A stretch of 64,000 nt of DNA from Roseimaritima sediminicola (GTDB lineage: Bacteria; Planctomycetota; Planctomycetia; Pirellulales; Pirellulaceae). The stretch lies in assembly GCF_009618275.1 (NCBI RefSeq), contig NZ_WIAD01000020.1, forward strand, positions 27,349 to 91,348, written 5' to 3'. The first letter of the stretch is position 1; the number at the start of each line of letters is the position of its first letter. The notes beneath the pieces were generated by a model. The model had not been told where the DNA came from and did not search any database. It saw only the letters and a program-made list of their open reading frames with translations. The position numbers and the translations under genes are program-made. This document shows positions 23,323 through 32,587 of this stretch, piece by piece.

Positions 23323-23670
23323 CTACTCGCCACTAAAAAGTGTGTTCAGAGCAGCGTTGAATTGGCCTCGGGTCAACACGGTTTCGATCCCGGCGGTGCG
23401 GGCGGCGTTTAACGAATCGACCTGCACGTGCGGTCCGTAGGCGATCCAGCGAGCGTCGGGATAGCGGGGTTTGCCGGCTGCCACCACGTCGGGCAACAAT
23501 CGTGCTCGGCTGGCCAGGTCCAGAATGATCCAGCTGGGCGGTTGGCCGTCGTCCTCATCGGGCAGGTTGCCAAGTAACCGAAACGCGAACCCCGCGTCGT
23601 TGGCTGCCGCTTGCACGCGGGAGGCGAACATCAGGTCGCCGGAAAGAAACCACACCGCTTGCTCGTTCAT
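23323..23670 (-). CDS. Receiver-like (response-regulator fold) protein, 115 aa
   Basis: This is a small stand-alone domain with the alternating pattern of a receiver: AVWFLSGDLMFASRVQAAAN (strand, helix), PSWIILDL (strand three with an Asp at the phospho-acceptor position), ARWIAYGPHV and GIETVLTRGQF. In the last segment the conserved Lys of receivers is replaced, which would argue against normal phosphorylation. The ATG overlaps the TGA of the PII gene (ATGA), so it is translationally coupled as the last gene of the operon. A regulatory partner role for the PII protein is inference from position only. Confidence 0.7.
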   Translation of the reverse strand: MNEQAVWFLSGDLMFASRVQAAANDAGFAFRLLGNLPDEDDGQPPSWIILDLASRARLLPDVVAAGKPRYPDARWIAYGPHVQVDSLNAARTAGIETVLTRGQFNAALNTLFSGE

Positions 23671-24041
23671 TTTGTGTCCTCGGTTCGGATTTGGTCGGCG
23701 ACCCCATGACCGCTGGTCCCGTCGCTGATTCGAATCGCGTCGACGACGGGAAGTACGAAGATTTTGCCGTCACCGATCTGCCCTTCGCTGCCGGTCAGAG
23801 CGGCGTCGCGCAGGATCCCCAGCACCGGCTCGAGCGCCTCGTCGCGAATCACCGCTTCGATCACGATCTTGCGAAGCAGGTCCACCTGGTACTCGACACC
23901 GCGATAGGTGGCGGTTTGGCCGCGCTGGCGAGCGTAGCCTTGTGCGTCCAGGACGGTGATGTGTGTGATGCCCTGCCGAGCCAGCGACTCCCGCACCGTG
24001 GCCAGTTTCGTGGGCTGGATGACGGCCGTGATCATTTGCAT
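23667..24041 (-). CDS. PII nitrogen/energy signal-transduction protein (GlnB/GlnK family)
   Basis: A 124-residue PII protein, a trimeric sensor of ATP/ADP and 2-oxoglutarate that acts by inserting its T-loop into target proteins. With the start MQMITAVIQP, family numbering is preserved: R38, Q39, T-loop RQRGQTATYRGVEY with Y46 and Y51 (the site uridylylated in enteric GlnB), a Lys in LLRKIVIE, and the GQIGDGKIFVLPVVDAIRI segment that binds nucleotide. There is a two-residue insertion before the GDGK loop, and the second Arg of the usual RIR motif is Ser. It overlaps the oxidoreductase gene by 10 bases upstream and the receiver-like gene by four downstream. An Nramp-like transporter in the same operon is the obvious candidate target; no amtB is visible here. 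Confidence 0.93.
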   Translation of the reverse strand: MQMITAVIQPTKLATVRESLARQGITHITVLDAQGYARQRGQTATYRGVEYQVDLLRKIVIEAVIRDEALEPVLGILRDAALTGSEGQIGDGKIFVLPVVDAIRISDGTSGHGVADQIRTEDTK

Positions 24042-25024
24042 GATTGGTTCGCCTCCGCATCGTTCAAGGAACAACGCTGGCCGCTCCGGATGCTGCGCTG
24101 AAGCGCGGCCAGGGTGTCCTGCGTCGCCAACGCCTGCCGTTGCCAGGGCGTGAGATCGACGCTCGGGTCACGGAAATGGGCTGCCATGGCTTGCTCCTGG
24201 TTTCCGTCCTGCTCGTGCGAAACGGCGGCACCGGTGCGGTCGTGTGTCCAAAAACGCGTCGTTCGCTCGGGCCAAGATCGCGTGAAGTCGTCGCAGACGA
24301 TCGACCCGGCTTCGCCCGCGACTTCGAACCACTTGCGGGTCGAGGTGTCGTAGGCGCAGTGAATCGAAGCGGTTACGTCGCCTGCGAACCACAGCGTGGC
24401 GGTCACGCGGTACAGGACGTCGTCGCGATAGATGCCGCTGGCCCAGACGGCCTCGGGGACACCGGCAAACCAGATCGGCAGGCCGACCGCGTACCAGCCC
24501 AGGTCCAGCAGGCAGCCGCCGCCGAGCTGGGCGACCAAGCGATGGTCGCCGGACTGAAAGGGTTCGAAAAACGAGACGGCCGAGGTGATGTGCCGCAGGG
24601 CTCCCAGCTCACCCTGCCGAGCGATTTGCGTAAACGCCTCGGTTCGCGGGTGATGCAGCCAGCCGGTCGCGTCCATCCACCGCACACCGGCCGCCGCGCA
24701 CGCCTGCTGGATCTGGCGGGCTTGCCGCGGATCGCAGGCCAGCGGTTTTTCGCACAGCACGTGTTTGCCCTGCTGGGCGGCCGCAATGCTCCACTGGGCG
24801 TGCAGCGACGGTGGCAACGCCACGTACACCGCGTCGACATCCTCCCGCTCCAGCAGCGGCTGGTAACCGCAGACGCCGATGGCGACGCCGTACTGCTGGG
24901 CGTACCAGGCGGCTCGTTCGGCATCGCGGCTGGCGATGGCCGTGACCTGAATGCCGGCCGTCGATTGCAGGTCGGCAACCAGCCGGCGAGTGATCCGGCC
25001 GGTACCGAGGATTCCAAAACGCAT
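24032..25024 (-). CDS. Gfo/Idh/MocA family NAD(P)-dependent oxidoreductase
   Basis: A 330-residue soluble oxidoreductase. The Rossmann fold is at the N-terminus (MRFGILGTGRITRRLVADLQ, IQVTAIASRD), followed by VDAVYVALPPSLHAQWSI and the family signature GKHVLCEKPLACDPRQA with the catalytic-region Lys in EKP. The C-terminal half (about 125-320) is the substrate-specific alpha/beta domain. The substrate, often a sugar or inositol, cannot be named. The gene starts seven bases after the transporter stop and its end overlaps the PII gene start, so it is an operon member. Confidence 0.92.
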   Translation of the reverse strand: MRFGILGTGRITRRLVADLQSTAGIQVTAIASRDAERAAWYAQQYGVAIGVCGYQPLLEREDVDAVYVALPPSLHAQWSIAAAQQGKHVLCEKPLACDPRQARQIQQACAAAGVRWMDATGWLHHPRTEAFTQIARQGELGALRHITSAVSFFEPFQSGDHRLVAQLGGGCLLDLGWYAVGLPIWFAGVPEAVWASGIYRDDVLYRVTATLWFAGDVTASIHCAYDTSTRKWFEVAGEAGSIVCDDFTRSWPERTTRFWTHDRTGAAVSHEQDGNQEQAMAAHFRDPSVDLTPWQRQALATQDTLAALQRSIRSGQRCSLNDAEANQSCK

Positions 25025-25030
25025 GGTGGG

Positions 25031-26611
25031 TTATTTCGCCGTGAAGTAGGATTGCAGTGTTGCGTAGATCGTCCACGCTCCGGTGATTCCCATCAAGGCG
25101 GCAGAGATCCATAAAAAAGCGTCCCACCACGATCCCGGCGTCAAACCCGGCAGCGACCGCTGGTAGCGGAAGTACAACGCGGCCGCGGCCAGCATCGGCA
25201 GCATGATCCCTTGAGCCACGCCGCTGAAGAGCACCAACCGCGCCGGTTCGCCCACGCCCAGGTAAATCACCAAGCACAGCACCGGGAAAAAACCGCTCAG
25301 CCGCGTCACCCACTTCTGCCGCGTGGCCGGGTCGTCGTCGATCAATCCGACCACGCGCAACGCATCGGCGAACACCCGGGCGTGGGCGGCATTGGCGACG
25401 AAAAACGTGCTGTACAAAACCGCGAACGCGCCGAATAAAAAGATCGGAGCGGCCCAGCTGGCAAACACCGGGACGTACATCACGGCCAGGGTTCGCACCA
25501 TCCCGGTGCCCTTGGGATCCAGATCCAGCGGATTCAAAATAGCCGCCCCCAGCAGGTAAAAGGCCAGCGTGGCAAAAGTGTAGATCACCATCGCGCCCCA
25601 GGCGTCGAACTGCATGACCCGCATCCAGCCCTTGGCACGACGCAGCCACGCGGCCGAACCGTCGTAGCGGCCGGTGAACGCCGCGTACCCTTTTTCCAGG
25701 CACCAATAGGGATAAGCGACCAGCTCGCCGGCTCCCACCCCGATGATTCCGAAGGTGGCCAGGGCGGTGGCGACGGCCGTCGTGGCCGAACCCGGCGGCA
25801 AGCCAAACGACATGCCTTCCAGCAGATCGTCCGCGGTCACGCGCCATCCCTCTTGCCGCTGCAGCAGAAATAGATTGCCGATCGTCAGCAGGGTGAACAT
25901 CGCGACCAACACCGTGGACAGCGATTGGATCAGGCGGTAACGACCGACGACCAACAGCAGGGATGTGATCGCCGCCATCACCGCGGCCCACATCGCCGGG
26001 TCGGCCGGAGCACGCACGATCCGCCGGCCGCTCTGACGAACGCTGTACCGCGACTCGTACTGCTCGCGAAGCTCCTCAACCCGTTCGGCTTCGGCGGCCG
26101 GCAACGACTCGTCTGCCTCCAGGATGCCGTTGGCGGCCGCCCGCTGGAGAATCCATTGACGCTCCGCCGCGTCTTCCAGTTGGTTGTAATCCTGACCCAT
26201 CTGGGTAATCGGCACACTGATCGCTAAGGCCTGGCCGACACCGCCCACGATCCCGCCCAGTTGGCTGATACTGGCAAACCACATCGCGATCCAGTACCAC
26301 ACCAACCAGTTGCCCCGGCCCCGCACCCGCGGTCCGGGAACCTCCGACAGAGCTTCTAGGGTGGTCTTGCCACTGATCAGCGTGTAACGCCCAAATTCGA
26401 TCTGCGTAAAAACCTTGATCACGCATCCGAGCAGTACCAGCCACAGCAGGGCGTAACCCGCCTGAGCACCCGTCTTGGTCGTCGCGATCAATTCCCCGCT
26501 ACCCACGATCGAACCGGCCACGATCAAGCCGGGGCCGGCATAGCGGACAATGCCCAGCAGCGAACCGGGCGGCGGGAGGACGCGATCGTCGTTGTCAGCA
26601 GGATCGTTCAT
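25031..26611 (-). CDS. Nramp-like divalent metal transporter family protein
   Basis: A 526-residue integral membrane protein with about 11-12 helices. The first helix region GPGLIVAGSIVGSGELIATT corresponds to the Nramp metal-site helix, where canonical members have a D-P-G-N motif. Here Gly-Ser-Gly-Glu occupies that place, so ion selectivity is uncertain. A soluble charged insert lies at about 150-205 (EDAAERQWILQRAAANGILE, EAERVEELREQYESRYSVRQ), unusual for the family and a possible regulatory surface. C-terminal helices end GAWTIYATLQSYFTAK. Neighbours on the same strand within 10 bases are the cytochrome/propeller gene upstream and the oxidoreductase downstream. Confidence 0.82.
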   Translation of the reverse strand: MNDPADNDDRVLPPPGSLLGIVRYAGPGLIVAGSIVGSGELIATTKTGAQAGYALLWLVLLGCVIKVFTQIEFGRYTLISGKTTLEALSEVPGPRVRGRGNWLVWYWIAMWFASISQLGGIVGGVGQALAISVPITQMGQDYNQLEDAAERQWILQRAAANGILEADESLPAAEAERVEELREQYESRYSVRQSGRRIVRAPADPAMWAAVMAAITSLLLVVGRYRLIQSLSTVLVAMFTLLTIGNLFLLQRQEGWRVTADDLLEGMSFGLPPGSATTAVATALATFGIIGVGAGELVAYPYWCLEKGYAAFTGRYDGSAAWLRRAKGWMRVMQFDAWGAMVIYTFATLAFYLLGAAILNPLDLDPKGTGMVRTLAVMYVPVFASWAAPIFLFGAFAVLYSTFFVANAAHARVFADALRVVGLIDDDPATRQKWVTRLSGFFPVLCLVIYLGVGEPARLVLFSGVAQGIMLPMLAAAALYFRYQRSLPGLTPGSWWDAFLWISAALMGITGAWTIYATLQSYFTAK

Positions 26612-26620
26612 TGAAGGCGT

Positions 26621-29600
26621 TTAGAGCCGATGAATCGTGTTGTGAATGACGCCCTCGACCGGCGTCTGGCTTTCCCGTGGCTGGACACGATAGCGGATTT
26701 CCATGCCCCAGGTGGGCTGCAGTTCGGGGATTTCCAGAACGATCGTGCGGCCGTCGGATTCCAGCCGGACGCTGGCCACCTGCAAACGCCGCTCGTCGTA
26801 GTGTTTGGAGCCATACGAGGCGGTACGCTTCAGCCGCCAGGTCTGGATCGCAAAGTCTTCGGGACGGAGGTCGGCCGCGGCCAGAGCGTCGGTGAACCGC
26901 AGACGAATACGCGTTCCGGCCGCGTTCAGTTCCTTGGGAAGAATGACCGGTCGACCGGTGTAACGCAGCCGATAGAAGCCGCCGTTTTGATGCTGGGTTC
27001 CCGCCCAAGCGAACATGCCGCACAGGTACAGCTGGCCGTCGCCGGGGTGAAATCTTCCGCGATGAATGCCCGTGGGGAATTGTGGAATCGGCAGCTCGCA
27101 CATCCCGCCCTGTACCAGGTCGCCGCGTTTCTCGTGCGGGACAATAAATACTTTGCCGTAGCCATAGGACAGATTTAGCAGGCTGCCCTGCAGCGGTCCC
27201 CAGCCTGGACTGTCGACCCATAACAGCTCGGCCGGCGAGCGATCAAAGGCGTTGGTGATCCAGCACAAGGGTTGCTGCATCGCATCGTCCGAAGCGTCGG
27301 TCACGTCATGGTACCCGTACATGTTTCCGTAGAACCCGCCGGGGCGAACCCAGTTGATGCGGTTCTTGGGATTCCAGTGACCTTCCTGGTCGGTGACGAT
27401 GAACGTGCCGTCGGGATTGATGCACACGCCGTTGGCCGCGCGGAAACCCGTGGCCACGATCTCGGTCGACTCGCCGTCGGGCGAGACCTTCAACAACGTG
27501 CCATGATGCGGCACCACGGCCTTCAACGCATGCCGCGCGGATTTGGCGTAATACAAATTGCCATCGCGATCCACCTGCAGGCCCATCGCGAACTCATGGA
27601 AGTGTTCGGTGACCTGGTGGTCGTTGTTGAAGTTTTCGTAGTAGTCGGTTTCGCCGTCGCCGTTCAGGTCGTGCAGGATGCAGATCTGGTCGCGGCAGCC
27701 GACGTAGACGCGGCCGTCGATGACTTTGATCCCCAGCGGCTGGAACAAGCCCGATGCGATCCGCGTCCACTCCAGCGGCGACTGTTTCAGCGGCGACTGT
27801 TTCGGCGGCGACGTTTCCAGGGCGGACAAGCGGTCCAGGCCGTCGACTCGCCAGACGTTGCCGTCCCAGTCGCAGACCACGGCACTGGCGCCATCGTCCA
27901 AGAAGTCCAAACCGGTCAGACGCATGCGGCAGAACCATGGGTTCTGTTCGGGGTAGGTCAAACGATCGACGGCGAAGGGCCCCTGGTCGAACATGACCGC
28001 GGTTTGCGTGGTCACCGTCTGAGGCCAGCGCCGCGGGCCGCCGGCGGTTTTGGCCGCAAGCGCCGGCGGCGGAGCGTCGCTGGAGGAAGACTGTTCGGCG
28101 ACGCGTTTGGCCGCGGCGAGGTCGGCCGGATTGGCGTGATGGATGGTGATCCGGCGCGCCTTCGCATGGGGTGCGATCGACAGTCTCAGGCGGCCTCGGG
28201 CGACGTGCAATCGAGTGCCTTCGGTGTCGCCGGCCAATCCGACCAACAGCGGCGGCGGCGTGTCGCCGGCGGCCGAAGCGAGATGACGGACAAACCGCGT
28301 CGACGCATCTCTGCGATCGCGCACCTCGGCCGCTTGATCGCTGAAGTGATAATCCGCTCGCAGCGTCTCGCCCACCGTTTGCTCGGGCAACTGGAACCGA
28401 CACAGTGCTTCCCACTGCGGCTGGGCAAAGCGTTTCCGATGAAATTGAATCCGCTGGATGCGGCCTTCGAAGGCGGGCTGGGCCGGAAAGTTCTCCGAGG
28501 TCCAGCCGATCCGCAGCACGTGATCGGAGACGGCGTTCTTGGGCGCGAGCGGACGTTCGGCTTGCGGCTGGCCGTCGACGACCAGGGTGACGCGTTTGGC
28601 TTGGCTGTCGAACAGGACCGCCGCCGTGTGCCAGCGGCCATCGTCGACGCGCCGCTGCGACTGGATCGCTCCCACCCAGCCGATGTCGAAAACCAGTTTG
28701 CCGCCGCGGACAAACAGGGATTTACCGTCGGGAACCCACTTGGCTTGGTCGGCCGTCTTGGCGATCAACGTGCCGTCGCCCTCGGTGCGAAATCGCACCA
28801 CCAAACTGTAGTCCTGATCGAATAGATTCCAGTCCGAAGCGTCGGGGACAACCCAGTGCCCGTTTCCGTCGAACCGTTCGGCCGCAGAGGCCGCAGCGGT
28901 TTCCTCGTGCTGCGGTGCGGCGTACACCCAGGACGCGCGTCCGCTGTCGCCCTGATCGGCCAGCGGTTGCAGGTGAACGTCCTCGCCGAGAAACGCGACC
29001 TGCATCTCGAGCGGTCGCTCGTGCGGCTCCAAACGCAGGTGCCGGCTGATGACGTCGATCGGCGGCGCCGCCGCGTCCGCGGTCAGCCGTCGCAGCGATG
29101 GCGTTTCCAAAATTTCTGCCTCGCCGACACGGTAATGCATCACGGTGTCGGGGCCGTGGGCGTACATGCCCTGGTACTCGGCCCAGTCTCGTGGCAACGG
29201 GCCATACCGGCGACCGTCTCGGCCCAGCACGCGGCGGTCCTCGTAGTCACCGTCGGGACTGGCCCAGCCCGGACCGGTGGGGTTGGCAAACAGGACGTCG
29301 CCGACGATGCGGGGATGGATGGCGTGGCGGCCGTTGAAATTAATTCCGTTGTAATCGATGAAGCGGCCGTCCTGCTCGGGATCCTTTCGCCAGGCCGCCG
29401 CGACGCGCATTGTATCGGTGTCGTAGACGATCCAGTGGCTGCCTTGCGACACGCCGCCCGGGCCGTGGTCCAAGCGAATCGCGTTGCCCTTGTAAGCAAA
29501 GTTGCTGCTGTCATCGCCGATTTCCAGCGTGGCCATCAGATTGGGGCCGTAGTCCATCTGCGACCAGGGATGGGTCTCATCCGGTTCCGGCCCGAACGTA

Positions 29601-30637
29601 TCGCCCGCGGGCAGTCCCGCCAGGTAGTCCTCGCCCAATGGTACGAACTGATCCGGATTGTGCTGGCGCAAATAATGTTCGCGGATGAAATGGATCACGT
29701 CGTACTTTTGCTGGGGCACCATCCAGGACTGGGCCACCATGGCGCCGTAGCCGCGTGAGAGCGTTTGATACATCGCATAGGGATCACTGCCGTTCTTGAA
29801 TCGTCCCTCGCCAAAGCGCAAGGACGTGGGCATCGAGCCGGGACGCTCCAGATCGCCATGGCAATTGATGCACAGCCGCCCGTAGATAGCTTCGCCGCGC
29901 CGCAGCGATGCATCATCCCAGGACCGGATCAGTCCGGCATGGTCGACTCGGGCTTCGTAATCGGGCAAGGGCCGCGCGGCGATTTGCGAGGCCAGCGGTT
30001 TCAGTTCGGCCGCCCGCTCGGGCCCACCGTCGCGGATCTCCCGCAGGTAGGCGACGAGATCCAAGAACTGGGTGCGGTTGGTCAGTTGATCAACCAGGTT
30101 GTCGGGCATGGCCGATTGCGGCTGGACCTGGACCAGTTCGACGTCTTCGGCATCCAGAGTCGTCTCCTGACCGCTGGCCGGATCGCGCAGCCGCAGCGTG
30201 TGGTCCGATTCTGGATCGCCCTCGAGCAATCCCATCAGGACCTGTCCTTCGGTCGTGACGAGGCTGGACAGCTGGAATTCGGGGTGAATGTGCAGGCTGG
30301 GACGCAGGATCGACTGGACCAGAAACACGTCGCTGCGATGCGGGGCCGCAACCGCCAGATCGGGTGCCAGCCGGTGCGGTCGGTCGGGGCCAGCATGGCA
30401 CTGGGTGCACGCCATCCAAGGCTGATGAAACAGCACGGCACCGCGAGCCGCATCGCCGGTGGTGGCCGCTTCGGCCGCCAGACTCTCCGGCGACTCGACC
30501 AGCAGACGCCCCGCCAGCGAACGCGGAACCTGGGCCGCGACCGGGTCGCCCAGACACAGCCAAGCGACCAGGAACACATACCCCGCCAGCCCGACCGACA
30601 AACCGTAGCAACAACGCATAGGATCCAGGACCACCAT
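26621..30637 (-). CDS. Exported cytochrome c / LamG-like / beta-propeller fusion protein
   Basis: A 1338-residue exported protein typical of planctomycete large cytochromes. Residues 1-36 form a signal peptide ending DPVAAQ. There are two class-I-type heme sites, CTQCH at 77-81 and CINCH at 256-260, each with surrounding cytochrome c sequence (for example GEAIYGRLCINC, and a downstream Met-rich stretch). After a region of about 250 residues comes a LamG/concanavalin-like domain (about 570-740: NLFDQDYSLVVRFRTEGDGT). A sugar-dehydrogenase-like beta-propeller follows (about 850-1180: DFLDDGASAVVCDWDGNVWR, VIDGRVYVGCRDQICILHDL, GFRAANGVCINPDGTFIVTD). A C-terminal beta domain ends it. It is probably a periplasmic dehydrogenase passing electrons to its own hemes; the substrate is unknown. 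First gene of the five-gene set. Confidence 0.85.
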   Translation of the reverse strand: MVVLDPMRCCYGLSVGLAGYVFLVAWLCLGDPVAAQVPRSLAGRLLVESPESLAAEAATTGDAARGAVLFHQPWMACTQCHAGPDRPHRLAPDLAVAAPHRSDVFLVQSILRPSLHIHPEFQLSSLVTTEGQVLMGLLEGDPESDHTLRLRDPASGQETTLDAEDVELVQVQPQSAMPDNLVDQLTNRTQFLDLVAYLREIRDGGPERAAELKPLASQIAARPLPDYEARVDHAGLIRSWDDASLRRGEAIYGRLCINCHGDLERPGSMPTSLRFGEGRFKNGSDPYAMYQTLSRGYGAMVAQSWMVPQQKYDVIHFIREHYLRQHNPDQFVPLGEDYLAGLPAGDTFGPEPDETHPWSQMDYGPNLMATLEIGDDSSNFAYKGNAIRLDHGPGGVSQGSHWIVYDTDTMRVAAAWRKDPEQDGRFIDYNGINFNGRHAIHPRIVGDVLFANPTGPGWASPDGDYEDRRVLGRDGRRYGPLPRDWAEYQGMYAHGPDTVMHYRVGEAEILETPSLRRLTADAAAPPIDVISRHLRLEPHERPLEMQVAFLGEDVHLQPLADQGDSGRASWVYAAPQHEETAAASAAERFDGNGHWVVPDASDWNLFDQDYSLVVRFRTEGDGTLIAKTADQAKWVPDGKSLFVRGGKLVFDIGWVGAIQSQRRVDDGRWHTAAVLFDSQAKRVTLVVDGQPQAERPLAPKNAVSDHVLRIGWTSENFPAQPAFEGRIQRIQFHRKRFAQPQWEALCRFQLPEQTVGETLRADYHFSDQAAEVRDRRDASTRFVRHLASAAGDTPPPLLVGLAGDTEGTRLHVARGRLRLSIAPHAKARRITIHHANPADLAAAKRVAEQSSSSDAPPPALAAKTAGGPRRWPQTVTTQTAVMFDQGPFAVDRLTYPEQNPWFCRMRLTGLDFLDDGASAVVCDWDGNVWRVDGLDRLSALETSPPKQSPLKQSPLEWTRIASGLFQPLGIKVIDGRVYVGCRDQICILHDLNGDGETDYYENFNNDHQVTEHFHEFAMGLQVDRDGNLYYAKSARHALKAVVPHHGTLLKVSPDGESTEIVATGFRAANGVCINPDGTFIVTDQEGHWNPKNRINWVRPGGFYGNMYGYHDVTDASDDAMQQPLCWITNAFDRSPAELLWVDSPGWGPLQGSLLNLSYGYGKVFIVPHEKRGDLVQGGMCELPIPQFPTGIHRGRFHPGDGQLYLCGMFAWAGTQHQNGGFYRLRYTGRPVILPKELNAAGTRIRLRFTDALAAADLRPEDFAIQTWRLKRTASYGSKHYDERRLQVASVRLESDGRTIVLEIPELQPTWGMEIRYRVQPRESQTPVEGVIHNTIHRL

Positions 30638-30680
30638 ACCGGCGAAGGAACAGAGAAACCGTCGCAGGCATTGTAGTTGA

Positions 30681-32369
30681 TCAGAGCGAAACCAGCAGGT
30701 CGAGCATCTCGCTGGCCGTCGAGATCACCCGCGAGGAGGCTTGGAAGGCTCGCTGGTAACCGATCAATTTGATGGCCTCCTCGTCCAGGTTCACCCCGGT
30801 GATCGAAAGGTGCTGGGCCTGCAGCGTGGTGTAGAAATCCTTGTGGCCCTCGGCGCTGCTGCGCTGCAGCGAGACGCTTTCGGCGATCGTGGCGACCTTC
30901 TGTTGATGCCACGCCTGCAAGGATTGTCCGTTCAGGACGTCGCTGGGACGAGCCACCAGATCGACCAGTTCGGCGATCGCGTCGGTGTCGTTGCCCACGC
31001 CACCCTTGCTGACCGACAACAGATGCGGGTTCTCCATCAGGTAGTCGTTCACGGCCAGGTCCTGGGCACTGCTGCCGGTGAACAGGGTATTTAAACCCGC
31101 GGCGGCCAGGAAACCGCTGTTGTCGTCGGCAAAGGTAAAGCTCAATCCATCCACATCGGCAACCAGTTCGACCTTGCCATCGCCGTTGACCCGGGCCGAC
31201 ACGCCATCGATGTCGTCGATTTGCTGGATGATCGAGTTGACGGTCGAATCGCCCACAATGCCCAGGTTCTGGACGGTGATCTGGTGCGAGCTGACCAATT
31301 GGCCCTGTTCGTCCAGCACCTGCACGTCGAAGGAACCGTTCTGCGGCTCGTAGGACAATTCGGCGCGTTCCAGCGGCACGCCGGGTTCGACGCTGATGGT
31401 GCCGACCATCCGCTTGTGTCCCTCCAGACCCTGACCCTGGGAATGCACCTCGTTCATGATGCGGGCCAGCGAGGCGGCGAACGTGTCCAGTTCTTCGAGG
31501 TAGGAACCGAAGACTTCATCGCGGGCGACCTGCACGGCACCGATCGTACCGCTCTTGGCCTTCAGCGGCGAATCGGTTTCCTTGATACGGATTTCTTGTC
31601 CGTTGGTCGCTTGGTTGTAGGCCATATAGACTTCGCGGTAGTTCGCCTCGGAGATCAGATAATCCCCGCCGACGAATACGCTGACCGATCCGCTGGACTG
31701 TTCCTGGACATTGATGTCGACGATCTGCGCCATTTCTTCGAGCAACTTGTAACGCTCGTCGCGCAGCCCAGTAGCGTCGCTGGACAGCGAGCGACCGCCC
31801 TCGAGGACCATGATCTCGATGTTCAGGTCCGCGATCCGGCTGGACAGCGAGTTCAGGGTCTGAGCCAGGATGGGCAGTTGGTCGTTGGTGCGGTTCTTGG
31901 CGGCCTGGGTGTCGCTGTGGGCTTGGTTGATCGCTCCGGAGAGCGCATTGGCCTGCATCAGGACCAGGTCGCGAGCCGCCGGGTCGGCCGGAGCGTTGGC
32001 CAGGTTGTGCAGCGATTCGTTGAACTTGGTCAATTGGCTGCCCAGGCCGGTGTCGTCCAAGCCGCCGACCATGTCTTCCAGTTCGCGGTAAGCCGCTTGC
32101 AGGGTCTCGCCGCCGGAAACCGCCGTGCTGGCACTCCACATGCGTTCGGCCAACGCCTGATCGATGACCTGGCGCGTGCCCCGCGGCAGCACACCCTGGC
32201 CGACGATCACCTGGCCGATCCGCGTGGTCGTCGCCGGGATCAGCTCCAGTTCCTGGCGGATGTAGCCCGGCGTATTGGCGTTGGCGATATTGTGACCAAC
32301 GACCTGCAGGCCCATCTGCGAAGCTCGCAGGGCGGCGGCGGACTGATTGATCGAACTGAACAGGGACAT
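30681..32369 (-). CDS. flgK: Flagellar hook-associated protein 1
   Basis: A 562-residue protein that joins the flagellar hook to the filament. The N-terminal D0 helix is diagnostic (MSLFSSINQSAAALRASQMG, HNIANANTPGYIRQELEL), as is the C-terminal partner helix (SITGVNLDEEAIKLIGYQRA, SRVISTASEMLDLLVSL). The start is chosen at MSLFSS, where FlgK proteins begin. The middle carries the variable surface domains (about 200-470). No other flagellar gene is in the window; the downstream gene belongs to a different functional set. It implies the organism has swarmer-type motile cells. Confidence 0.95.
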   Translation of the reverse strand: MSLFSSINQSAAALRASQMGLQVVGHNIANANTPGYIRQELELIPATTTRIGQVIVGQGVLPRGTRQVIDQALAERMWSASTAVSGGETLQAAYRELEDMVGGLDDTGLGSQLTKFNESLHNLANAPADPAARDLVLMQANALSGAINQAHSDTQAAKNRTNDQLPILAQTLNSLSSRIADLNIEIMVLEGGRSLSSDATGLRDERYKLLEEMAQIVDINVQEQSSGSVSVFVGGDYLISEANYREVYMAYNQATNGQEIRIKETDSPLKAKSGTIGAVQVARDEVFGSYLEELDTFAASLARIMNEVHSQGQGLEGHKRMVGTISVEPGVPLERAELSYEPQNGSFDVQVLDEQGQLVSSHQITVQNLGIVGDSTVNSIIQQIDDIDGVSARVNGDGKVELVADVDGLSFTFADDNSGFLAAAGLNTLFTGSSAQDLAVNDYLMENPHLLSVSKGGVGNDTDAIAELVDLVARPSDVLNGQSLQAWHQQKVATIAESVSLQRSSAEGHKDFYTTLQAQHLSITGVNLDEEAIKLIGYQRAFQASSRVISTASEMLDLLVSL

Positions 32370-32587
32370 CCAACGGTCACCCGAAGAAAGGGAAACGGCT
32401 TTGGTCCTGTTATCGACGCCCCAGCCGTCAAAGTTTACCAAATCCCTCTATTCGGAACCGGTGGCCCTCTGGAACAATGCACAGCCCTGTCGCCGGCGAC
32501 CGCCCGACCCGGCTTTGCAATCCGGCCCCGGTGGACGCCAGGCGGGAACCGCGGACCGAACGAAGCCGCTTAAACGACCAGACTGTT

